Source of the DNA: UBA935 sp031555615
GTDB taxonomy: Bacteria > Bacillota > Clostridia > Lachnospirales > Lachnospiraceae
Length of the DNA stretch: 13,422 bases
Assembly: GCA_031555615.1 (NCBI GenBank)
Contig: JAVBUF010000051.1
Span: 1 to 13,422, forward strand
Reading direction: 5' to 3'
Shown here: positions 6,348 through 12,998 of the stretch, in pieces
How positions within the stretch are numbered: position 1 is the stretch's first letter
How the letters are laid out: each line of letters begins with the position of its first letter
Notes under the pieces: generated by a model
Database searches by the model: none
The model's input: the letters and a program-made list of their open reading frames with translations, nothing else
What the model was told of the DNA's origin: nothing
Position numbers and translations under genes: made by a program

Positions 6348-7760
6348 TTATACCGGATAAGCTCCGTTTTTGGTATCAGCCTGGGTCATATCAACCTTTT
6401 CCTGCTGTGCCTGACGGTATTTGAAGAAGTCTACTGCAACCTGAGGGAACAATGCGTAGGAAAGTACATCTTCATCCTGCTGTTTCCACTCTTTCATCTC
6501 TGCTTCGATTTTTTCTAACTCGTTAGTAAGCAAGTCAGCCGGACGGCAGGTAATGGGAGTATCATCGCCAATAACTTTCTTCTGGATTTCAGCATCAAAG
6601 GGCTTAACTGTCTGTCCGTATTTACCATGAAATACATCCTGTGTTTCCTTAGTTGCCATCTTATATCTTTCACCCATCAGGACATTGAATACAGCCTGAG
6701 TACCAACAATCTGTGAAGAAGGCGTAACAAGCGGCGGTTCACCCATATCTTTACGCACTTTGGGGATTTCCCTAAGCACATCGTAATATTTATCTTCGGC
6801 ATTCTGTTCTTTTAACTGGCTCACCATATTGGAAAGCATACCACCGGGTACCTGATATAAAAGAGTTTTGATATCAACACCCATAACCTTGGGATTCAGT
6901 AATCCGTTAGCCAGGCACTCATCTCTGAACGGTCTGAAATAGTCAGCAATTTCAGCCAAAAGGTTTTGATCGTAACCGGTATCGTAAGGAGTTCCCTTAA
7001 AGGTTTCCACCATTACTTCGGTGGCCGGCTGGGAAGTACCCATAGCCAAAGGTGACATAGCACAATCGATTACATCCACACCGGCTTCAATGGCTTTCAT
7101 ATAAGTCATGCTTGCCACACCGGAGGTGTAATGGGTATGCAGCTGAATAGGCAGCTTGGTAGCGCTCTTCATGGCTGAAATCAATTCTGTTGCCTGATAA
7201 GGAAGCAATAAGCCGGCCATATCTTTAACACAGATAGAATTAGCACCCATTTCTTCAATGTTTTTACACATATTCATCCAGTAATCCATGGTATAGGCAT
7301 CACCCAAAGTATAGGAAAGAGCTACCTGTGCATGACCTTTTTCCTTATTGGCAGCCTTTACTGCACATTCCAGATTACGCATATCGTTGAAGCAGTCAAA
7401 AATACGGATGATATCAATACCATTGGCAATTGATTTCTGCACAAAATACTCTACCACATCATCTGCATAATGACGATATCCAAGAATATTCTGACCTCTG
7501 AATAACATCTGCAATTTGGTGTTTTTAAGACCTGCTTTCAATTTCCTCAGTCTTTCCCACGGATCTTCTTTTAAGAAACGAAGGGAAGCATCAAAAGTGG
7601 CTCCACCCCAGCATTCAATAGAATGATAGCCGACTTTATCCATTTTATCCAAAATCGGAAGCATATAATCGGTAGGCATTCTGGTAGCAATCAGAGACTG
7701 ATGTGCATCACGAAGAATGGTTTCCGTAATTCCGATCGGTTTTTTAACCTGTTCTGACAT
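6348..7760 (-). CDS. oadA: Oxaloacetate decarboxylase alpha / transcarboxylase 5S-type carboxyltransferase subunit without biotin domain
   Basis: This 470-residue cytoplasmic subunit carries a pyruvate-type carboxyltransferase TIM barrel followed by the conserved post-barrel domain. It transfers a carboxyl group between carboxybiotin and pyruvate/oxaloacetate. Metal and catalytic residues are visible: ETILRDAHQS (13-22, D18), MLFRGQN (85-91), IRIFDCFND (118-126), the lysine in CVKDMAG (K179, normally carbamylated), the HTH metal ligands in QLHTHYTSG (H208, H210), and GTSQPATE (241-248). Classical OadA is about 590 residues because a biotin domain is attached at the C-terminus. This one stops before that domain, and the biotin carrier is encoded separately three genes into the same operon. 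GGAGG precedes ATG 7760 and the gap to the oadB-like gene is 28 bases. It is the last gene before the terminator. PycB or transcarboxylase 5S are equally apt names. Confidence 0.93.
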   Translation of the reverse strand: MSEQVKKPIGITETILRDAHQSLIATRMPTDYMLPILDKMDKVGYHSIECWGGATFDASLRFLKEDPWERLRKLKAGLKNTKLQMLFRGQNILGYRHYADDVVEYFVQKSIANGIDIIRIFDCFNDMRNLECAVKAANKEKGHAQVALSYTLGDAYTMDYWMNMCKNIEEMGANSICVKDMAGLLLPYQATELISAMKSATKLPIQLHTHYTSGVASMTYMKAIEAGVDVIDCAMSPLAMGTSQPATEVMVETFKGTPYDTGYDQNLLAEIADYFRPFRDECLANGLLNPKVMGVDIKTLLYQVPGGMLSNMVSQLKEQNAEDKYYDVLREIPKVRKDMGEPPLVTPSSQIVGTQAVFNVLMGERYKMATKETQDVFHGKYGQTVKPFDAEIQKKVIGDDTPITCRPADLLTNELEKIEAEMKEWKQQDEDVLSYALFPQVAVDFFKYRQAQQEKVDMTQADTKNGAYPV

Positions 7761-7788
7761 TTCTTTTTCCTCCTATTAATAATAAAAT

Positions 7789-8940
7789 TTAGAATACTCC
7801 AAACACTGCCATAAAAGTACCGGCAACAACAGCTGTACCAATAACACCTGCTACGTTCGGTCCCATTGCATGCATCAGCAGGAAGTTGGTAGGATCTGCT
7901 TCCGCGCCCACCTTCTGTGATACTCTGGCAGCCATGGGAACTGCCGATACACCGGCCGAACCAATCAAAGGATTAACTTTGCCCTTGGTTACCACACACA
8001 TTAATTTTCCGAATAATACACCGGCGGCTGTACCAAATGAAAAGGCAACCAGTCCAAGTGCTACGATAAATAATGTACTCTTATTCAAAAAGGCTTCGGC
8101 ACTGGTAGTTGCTCCTACCGAAGTTCCCAACAAAATTACGACAATATACATCAATGCGTTGGATGCCGTATCGGTAAGCTGTCTGACCACACCGGATTCT
8201 CTGAACAGGTTACCCAGCATCAGCATACCTACAAGGGGGGCTGTGGTCGGCAGGATCATACATACAACGATCGTTACACCGATGGGGAACAGGATTCTTT
8301 CCAGTTTGGATACCGGACGAAGCTGTGCCATCTTGATTTTTCTTTCTTTTTCCGTGGTAAATAATTTCATAATCGGCGGCTGGATAATCGGCACCAGTGA
8401 CATATAAGAATATGCTGCCACGGCGATGGGTCCTAATAACGCAGTCTGACCCAGTTTTCCGGCAAGGAAAATGGATGTAGGGCCGTCGGCACCACCGATA
8501 ATAGAAATAGCTGCCGCTGCTTTGTCATTAAAGCCCAATGCTATTGCACCGAAATATGCGGAAAAAATACCAAATTGCGCTGCCGCGCCCAATAAAAAGC
8601 TCTTCGGATTAGCAATCAACGGACCGAAGTCGGTCATAGCTCCTACCCCCATAAAAATCAGGGAAGGCAAGATTGCCCACTCATCCAAGAGATAGAAATA
8701 GTACAGTAAACCGCCGATGCCATTTGCCGAGTCTTCCGCACGAAGCATAATATCGGGATAAATGTTAACCAACAGCATACCAAAAGCGATAGGAGTCAGA
8801 AGCAAAGGCTCAAACCCTTTTGCTATCGCAAGATAAAGGAATACACAAGCTACTACGATCATCACATAATTGCCCCAGGTAAGGTTAAAAAACGCGGTCT
8901 GATGGATCAGATTGCCCAGTGTATCAATAATATATTCCAT
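7789..8940 (-). CDS. oadB: Sodium-translocating decarboxylase beta subunit (carboxybiotin decarboxylase)
   Basis: This very hydrophobic 383-residue membrane protein has about nine or more transmembrane segments. In the OadB/MmdB/GcdB family it decarboxylates carboxybiotin and uses the free energy to export Na+. The hallmark GGADGPTSIFLAGKLG (149-164) contains D152, which corresponds to the essential Asp203 of Klebsiella OadB. The second functional region NPLIGSAGVSAVPMAARVSQ (323-342) has N323, G327, S332 and R339 with exactly the spacing of the Klebsiella Asn373/Gly377/Ser382/Arg389 set. All key residues are therefore intact and the pump should be functional. AGGAGGT lies before ATG 8940. 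It lies between the biotin carrier (39-base gap) and the oadA-like gene. The family does not reveal whether the donor is oxaloacetate, methylmalonyl-CoA or another acyl-CoA. Confidence 0.96.
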   Translation of the reverse strand: MEYIIDTLGNLIHQTAFFNLTWGNYVMIVVACVFLYLAIAKGFEPLLLTPIAFGMLLVNIYPDIMLRAEDSANGIGGLLYYFYLLDEWAILPSLIFMGVGAMTDFGPLIANPKSFLLGAAAQFGIFSAYFGAIALGFNDKAAAAISIIGGADGPTSIFLAGKLGQTALLGPIAVAAYSYMSLVPIIQPPIMKLFTTEKERKIKMAQLRPVSKLERILFPIGVTIVVCMILPTTAPLVGMLMLGNLFRESGVVRQLTDTASNALMYIVVILLGTSVGATTSAEAFLNKSTLFIVALGLVAFSFGTAAGVLFGKLMCVVTKGKVNPLIGSAGVSAVPMAARVSQKVGAEADPTNFLLMHAMGPNVAGVIGTAVVAGTFMAVFGVF

Positions 8941-8979
8941 TCGTTTTTACCTCCTGTTGTTATTTTCTCAAAATGCAGT

Positions 8980-9360
8980 CTAGTTCAATGTTGCCAGTAA
9001 TGCACCTGCTTCAACAGGGTCACCTACGTTTACATTAATACTTGCTACTGTTCCATCTTGAGGTGCAACAACGGGAATTTCCATTTTCATGGCTTCTAAG
9101 ATCACTACCGTGTCACCGGACTTTACAGCCTGTCCTGCGCTGGCTTCAATCTTAAAGATTTTTCCTGCTGCGCCGGCTTCAATCTTTACACTGCCTGCTG
9201 CGCCGCTGGCCTTAGGTGCTGCCGGTGCTGCTGCTTTGGGGGCTGCCGGTGCTGCTTTAGGGGCTGCAGGTGCTGCTGCGGGTGCTGCTCCAGTGGATGC
9301 ACCTTCTTCTACTACTACGTCATATACATTTCCATTTACGGTAATGGTATAATTCTTCAT
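8980..9360 (-). CDS. Biotin carrier protein (biotinyl domain with Ala/Pro-rich linker)
   Basis: This 126-residue carrier shuttles CO2 as carboxybiotin between the carboxyltransferases and the membrane decarboxylase. Residues 1-20 (MKNYTITVNGNVYDVVVEEG) form the short N-terminal strand pair seen in transcarboxylase 1.3S-type carriers. Residues about 21-55 are a flexible Ala/Pro/Lys linker built on PAAPKAA-like units. The biotinyl domain fills about 57-126, with the attachment site EAMKM (89-93; biotin on K92) and GDPVEAGALLATLN at the end. TAGGAGG precedes ATG 9360. The gene is 12 bases after the oadG-like gene. Neither carboxyltransferase in the operon has its own biotin domain, so this carrier probably serves both. 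Symbols such as gcdC, mmdC or a 1.3S name would assume a substrate. Confidence 0.95.
   Translation of the reverse strand: MKNYTITVNGNVYDVVVEEGASTGAAPAAAPAAPKAAPAAPKAAAPAAPKASGAAGSVKIEAGAAGKIFKIEASAGQAVKSGDTVVILEAMKMEIPVVAPQDGTVASINVNVGDPVEAGALLATLN
9208..9285 (-). repeat. Low-complexity Ala/Pro/Lys linker repeat within the biotin carrier
   Basis: Codons 26-51 of the carrier encode tandem, imperfect PAAPKAA units, seen in the DNA as repeated GCTGCCGGTGCTGCT-like blocks (plus strand). Such linkers let the biotinyl domain swing between active sites. The repetitive DNA makes the linker prone to length change by slippage. Confidence 0.7.
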
Positions 9361-9372
9361 TTCAATATCCTC

Positions 9373-10104
9373 CTATGCTTGTTTCCATTTACTGGAATTT
9401 GATCTTCTTATACTTCTTACTCTAAACCCGTCGGTAGATGATGCGCCCTGGCTGGCGGCTATCGCCGCAGCAATTACAGCTACCAATTCGCTGTCATCGG
9501 CCAATTCTTCTTTTTCAATTATCTGTGCGATGGTATTATCAACTGCACTGGTTTTCATTTCTTCCCGTTCTGTTTTCTTACCAAACCCTGCCTGAATCTT
9601 AGGTATCAGTGTAAAGCAGGAAATAATCAGGGAAATCAATATCAAAATTACAAAAGTCGTTCCCATACCCAGAATGGTATTCAATGTTGCTTTGGTCATC
9701 AGTTCCCCGAAACTGTATTTTACGTTTGTCGTAACTGACTGCATGCCTTCGTCTTTGTTAACGATAATCTCTACCACTGCATCATGGGTTTCACCCGTTA
9801 CGGAAACACTGATTACCACTTCGTTCTCACTTATATCAGCCTTATGGCCGGAAATCCCTTTATAACTACCCATTTCTTTCAGTCCGTTGGTCCAACTTTC
9901 CGCCGCTCCCACTTCCCAGGAACCTGCTTCAAATTGGCTGACTGCACCTTGCGCCACCATGGAATTGATATATTCAACTACATAATCACCAAACTCCAGG
10001 GCTTCACTTTCAGTTACAAATTTGGCCTCTTCTTTATTACTGCCACAAGCGGTCAAACCCAAAAGACAGGTAGCTATACCTAATACTAGTAACCATTTTT
10101 TCAT
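9373..10104 (-). CDS. OadG-family subunit with an N-terminal lipoprotein/extracytoplasmic domain
   Basis: The protein is 243 residues, whereas classical OadG/MmdD gamma/delta subunits are about 80-140. It begins with a lipoprotein signal (MKKWLLVLGIATCLLGLTAC) and a lipobox LTAC|G at C20. An extracytoplasmic domain of about 120 residues follows (21-140), containing FGDYVVEYINSMVAQG and a beta-rich stretch. The OadG-like part has one transmembrane helix (about 144-168) and a cytoplasmic tail. The tail carries DDSELVAVIAAAIAAS (203-218) and ends DGFRVRSIRRSNSSKWKQA, the OadG/MmdD-type C-terminus. Gamma/delta subunits hold the decarboxylase complex together between OadB and the carboxyltransferase. 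AAAGGAAG precedes ATG 10104, and the gene lies 17 bases after the carboxyltransferase gene. The function of the outer domain is unknown. Confidence 0.85.
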   Translation of the reverse strand: MKKWLLVLGIATCLLGLTACGSNKEEAKFVTESEALEFGDYVVEYINSMVAQGAVSQFEAGSWEVGAAESWTNGLKEMGSYKGISGHKADISENEVVISVSVTGETHDAVVEIIVNKDEGMQSVTTNVKYSFGELMTKATLNTILGMGTTFVILILISLIISCFTLIPKIQAGFGKKTEREEMKTSAVDNTIAQIIEKEELADDSELVAVIAAAIAASQGASSTDGFRVRSIRRSNSSKWKQA

Positions 10105-10121
10105 ATTAAGTATCTTCCTTT

Positions 10122-11552
10122 CTAAACAGTGCCATGCTTTTTAGCCGGACGGTCTTCCCGTTTTGTGAACAACATTTCAAAAGCACCGATGACATATTTT
10201 CTGGTATCAACCGGTTCAACGATTTGATCCACATATCCTCTCTTTGCTGCACTTTCAACATTATTCTGCAAATCTGCGTACTCTTTTGCACAGGCATCGA
10301 TGGCATCGGAACCTTGTCCATCACAAATAATCTTCGCCGCCAGCTTGGCATCCATCATACCGATCTCGGCTGTGGGCCATGCCATCGTAATGTCCGCACC
10401 GATTGCTTTGGAGTTCATGGCAACATAGGCACTTCCATATGCTTTACCGATAATCACATTGACCTTCGGTACCGTTGCGTTAGCAAAAGCATATGTAAGC
10501 TTTCCTACCGCTTTGGCAATTTTCTTTTCGGAGCAGGTACTTGCAGCATAACCGGCCACGTTGGTGAGGGATAATACCGGAATCTCAAAAGCATCACAGA
10601 AATTGATAAAATCTGCCGCTTTCACACTGCCCTTTACCGAAAGAGCTGCTTCAAACTTATCGGTTACTTCTCCCTTTTCATTATAAACTTCTGTACGATT
10701 GGCAACTGCTCCCACCGTCATCCCATTTAATTTAATAAAACCGGTAACCATCTCTTTGGCATAAGCTCTTCTGGTTTCAAAGAATACCCCGTCATCAGCT
10801 ATCTGAGCCAGTGCGATCGCAGTATCACCAACACAATTGGAAATTTCCGCACATGCCCGGTTCAAGTCATCGGTACATTCACAGTAGGACATATCATCCT
10901 CGTTGTTGGCCGGAAGCATGGAAATAAGTTGTCTGATTTCAGCCATGACAGATGCTTCGTCTGCAACCACATCAACACTGCCTGCTTCTTCGGCCTGGAA
11001 TTCAGCTGCTGAGGTATCACATTTGCTGATTACATTTCCTTCCAAAGCATTGGGTGAATTGACAAATAATTTGGCTTTTTTTCCTTCCATAAAAGTAAAA
11101 TCAGTTAAGGTGGGAATAATTGCCAATCCGCCGCCGCAGTTTCCAAAAATGGCGGTAATCTGCGGAATAACACCGGAGCTCAAGGTTTGTTTCAAATAAA
11201 TCTCACCAAAACCGTTTAATGCATCCGTTGCTTCCTGTAATCTAAGACCTGCTGAATCGATCAAACCGATAACCGGTGCTCCGGTTTTCAATGCAAGGTC
11301 ATAAAGTCTGACAATCTTCTTGGCATGCATTTCGCCGATAGTTCCGTTTAATACGGATGCATCCTGGCTATATACATAAACCAGATTGCCGTTAATTGCT
11401 CCATAGCCGGTTACAACACCGTCTGACGGAGTCGGGGTTTGTTTCAAATTAAAATCGGTAGCTCTTGCTGTTACAAGGGCACCGACTTCAACGAAACTGT
11501 TTTCATCGAGCAAAGCTTGAATTCTTTGGCTCGCTTGTGAAATAGTACTCAT
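10122..11552 (-). CDS. Acyl-CoA carboxyltransferase subunit (12S/MmdA-like), divergent
   Basis: This 476-residue subunit has two crotonase-fold halves, as in acyl-CoA carboxyltransferases (MmdA, PccB, transcarboxylase 12S). These move a carboxyl group between an acyl-CoA and biotin. The N-half shows DGVVTGYGAINGNLVYVYSQD (44-64), GTIGEMHAKKI (70-80), LIDSAGLRLQEATDALNGFGEIYL (97-120) and the oxyanion-hole region GNCGGGLAIIP (137-147). The C-half shows ANATVPKVNVIIGKAYGSAYVAMNSKAIGAD (357-387) and WPTAEIGMM (392-400). Several usual residues differ: GGARIQEG is AGLRLQEA, and the FxPGxxQExxG segment is replaced by VAGYAASTCSEKK (332-344). The protein is also somewhat shorter than MmdA (about 510). 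Substrate could be methylmalonyl-CoA, malonyl-CoA or another acyl-CoA. ATG 11552 follows GGAGGG by 8 bases. It is the first gene of the operon. Confidence 0.85.
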   Translation of the reverse strand: MSTISQASQRIQALLDENSFVEVGALVTARATDFNLKQTPTPSDGVVTGYGAINGNLVYVYSQDASVLNGTIGEMHAKKIVRLYDLALKTGAPVIGLIDSAGLRLQEATDALNGFGEIYLKQTLSSGVIPQITAIFGNCGGGLAIIPTLTDFTFMEGKKAKLFVNSPNALEGNVISKCDTSAAEFQAEEAGSVDVVADEASVMAEIRQLISMLPANNEDDMSYCECTDDLNRACAEISNCVGDTAIALAQIADDGVFFETRRAYAKEMVTGFIKLNGMTVGAVANRTEVYNEKGEVTDKFEAALSVKGSVKAADFINFCDAFEIPVLSLTNVAGYAASTCSEKKIAKAVGKLTYAFANATVPKVNVIIGKAYGSAYVAMNSKAIGADITMAWPTAEIGMMDAKLAAKIICDGQGSDAIDACAKEYADLQNNVESAAKRGYVDQIVEPVDTRKYVIGAFEMLFTKREDRPAKKHGTV

Positions 11553-11585
11553 TTTTTCAGCCCTCCATTTTATATTAAATAAATC

Positions 11586-11595
11586 ATAACGTTAT
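11586..11595. promoter_or_regulatory. Perfect 10-bp palindrome in the decarboxylase operon leader
   Basis: The sequence ATAACGTTAT lies about 12-22 bases downstream of the expected transcription start and 34 bases before the carboxyltransferase ATG. It could be a regulator site. Its arms equal those of the repeat at 6260-6273, but with no spacer. Confidence 0.3.
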
Positions 11596-11614
11596 AAAAA
11601 TAAACATCTGTTGT

Positions 11615-11643
11615 AGTATACCATAAAAAAATGAAATATCCTA
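11615..11643 (-). promoter_or_regulatory. Likely extended -10 promoter of the decarboxylase operon
   Basis: On the minus strand TATACT (11615-11620) is preceded directly by TGG, forming an extended -10 element. The -35 position at 17-base spacing reads TAGGAT, a poor match, so the extended -10 or an activator would have to compensate. The leader to ATG 11552 would be about 55 bases. Confidence 0.55.
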
Positions 11644-11655
11644 GGATAAATTTTC
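11625..11655 (-). terminator. Possible weak terminator after the dacF-like gene
   Basis: On the minus strand an imperfect stem (GAAA...TATC paired with GATA...TTTC, around CTAG) is followed by a run of seven T residues. The stem is AT-rich and interrupted, and it overlaps the promoter palindrome, so a regulatory role is as likely. No better terminator is visible after the carboxypeptidase gene. Confidence 0.3.
11637..11648. promoter_or_regulatory. Perfect 12-bp palindrome over the -35 region, candidate operator
   Basis: The sequence TATCCTAGGATA is a perfect 12-bp palindrome. It covers the -35 position of the promoter at 11615-11643. Its location fits a site for a dimeric regulator of the decarboxylase operon. 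It does not match the CcpA cre or Rex consensus as I recall them, and no regulator can be named. Confidence 0.45.
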
Positions 11656-11696
11656 AAATTCTTCTATTTTTTTCTTATCCCATTATTTCAGGATTA

Positions 11697-12938
11697 TTAT
11701 AGATAAAATAATCGACATAAATAGAAAAAGACCCAGCTGAAACTTGTTTTTTCTACAGCAGTATCGGCAACCACCGGATACTCCTTTAACACTTCCCCCT
11801 TTAAAATATATCTGATCTGTCCTACCTTGTCTCCTGCCGCTACGGGTGCTTCCAGCCGCTCTGCCACCTGTACTTTTATCTCCACCTCCTCATCAGTTCT
11901 GAGCAGCCACTGCATTTCATTTTCCCCGTGGGTATCGGCACTGATACTGGTGTAAGCCGGTCCATATGGCCTTCCGCTTGCAGGTATGCCGGAGGCTACT
12001 TCGATTTTATCAAACGCCGGTAATGTAAAAATGTCTCTGTAAAAATAATTTTCCAAACCATAATCCATCAGTTCCCTGGTGTCTGCCCATTTATAGCTTT
12101 TGTGATTCGGCCATCCGCATGCCAATAACGCCACAACATAAACTCTGTCATCCCGCTTTAAGGAACCCACGTAACAGTAGCCGGCTTTTGATGTAAACCC
12201 GGTTTTCCCTGATAAGGCGCCTTCCATCATATTTAAAAAAGCATTATGATTACTCAGCGAAAAATTTCTGCCGCTTTTTATGTATTCCGTCTCATCGTCT
12301 CCTTTCTTATAATTAATGAATTGATAAGAAGGCGTTCCGGTTATCTGTAAAAACTTTTCTTTAGCCGGTGAATCACTGATACAATAGGACATGATCAAGG
12401 CCAGATCATGGGCCGTTGTGGAATGCACCCGGCTTCCGTCGGTACTGGCTGCATCCAGACCGTTAGGGGTAATAAAGCAGGTATCGTTGCACCCGATATC
12501 CCTGGCTTTCTGATTCATCAATACCGCAAATTCTTCCACACTTCCGGCAATATGTTCGGCAATGGCAACTGCCGAATCGTTATGGGATTCCAGCATCAAA
12601 GAATACAATAAATCCTCCAGCCGGTAATACTCCCCGGCCCGCATTGAAAGCTTCACCTTGGGCATTGATGCCGCGTAAGCGGAAACCTCCACATAATCAT
12701 CCGGATTGCCGTGTTCCAATGCCAGAATGCAGGTCATTATTTTGGTGGTACTGGCCATGGGTAATTTTTCCATACCGTTCTTATCAAATAAAACGCGCCC
12801 GGTACGGGCGTCCATCAGAACCGCCGCACGGGCGTATAAATCTATGTTTGTACTATTTTCTTCGGTTTTTGCCAAAACCACTGTCTGGCTAAAAAGGATG
12901 CATACGACTGCAAAAATTGCAATTTTTATCTTTCTCAT
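11697..12938 (-). CDS. dacF: D-alanyl-D-alanine carboxypeptidase (penicillin-binding protein, DacF/PBP5 type)
   Basis: This secreted, membrane-associated serine DD-carboxypeptidase trims the terminal D-Ala from peptidoglycan stem peptides. It is 413 residues, the usual DacF length. Residues 1-23 form a signal peptide (RKIK, then a hydrophobic core ending VVLA). The catalytic domain (about 35-280) has all three active-site motifs: STTK (S63-K66), SHN (118-120) and KTG (245-247, in SGKTGFTSKAGYC). The C-terminal beta domain (about 305-390) ends in an aromatic-hydrophobic stretch (FSWVFFYLCRLFYL) that probably acts as the membrane anchor. ATG 12938 is preferred to an in-frame TTG at 12950 because it puts the basic RKIK first. 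Neither start has a strong ribosome site; only GGTAG is near the ATG. It follows scpB by about 60 bases, an order common in clostridia. Confidence 0.93.
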   Translation of the reverse strand: MRKIKIAIFAVVCILFSQTVVLAKTEENSTNIDLYARAAVLMDARTGRVLFDKNGMEKLPMASTTKIMTCILALEHGNPDDYVEVSAYAASMPKVKLSMRAGEYYRLEDLLYSLMLESHNDSAVAIAEHIAGSVEEFAVLMNQKARDIGCNDTCFITPNGLDAASTDGSRVHSTTAHDLALIMSYCISDSPAKEKFLQITGTPSYQFINYKKGDDETEYIKSGRNFSLSNHNAFLNMMEGALSGKTGFTSKAGYCYVGSLKRDDRVYVVALLACGWPNHKSYKWADTRELMDYGLENYFYRDIFTLPAFDKIEVASGIPASGRPYGPAYTSISADTHGENEMQWLLRTDEEVEIKVQVAERLEAPVAAGDKVGQIRYILKGEVLKEYPVVADTAVEKTSFSWVFFYLCRLFYL

Positions 12939-12998
12939 ATATACTACCAATTCTACTTATTTCTTAATATATATGTCCTTCACCCTTTCATTATGTAA

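Noticed and set aside
331..6518. Plus-strand open frames over the left half, for example 2387-2929, 4160-4645 and 4527-5066
   Set aside because: They lie antisense to clearly recognised minus-strand genes, show no family motifs, and have compositions expected of antisense frames.
7886..8407. 173-codon plus-strand frame opposite oadB
   Set aside because: It is a shadow of the GC-richer membrane protein gene on the minus strand. The antisense protein has no recognisable domain or ribosome site.
9208..9285. GCTGCC-type DNA repeats as a possible CRISPR or tandem repeat element
   Set aside because: They are codon repeats of the Ala/Pro linker in the biotin carrier, in frame and without spacers.
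10106..10351. 81-codon minus-strand frame overlapping the end of the carboxyltransferase gene
   Set aside because: It lies in another frame almost wholly inside a well-supported gene and has no motif.
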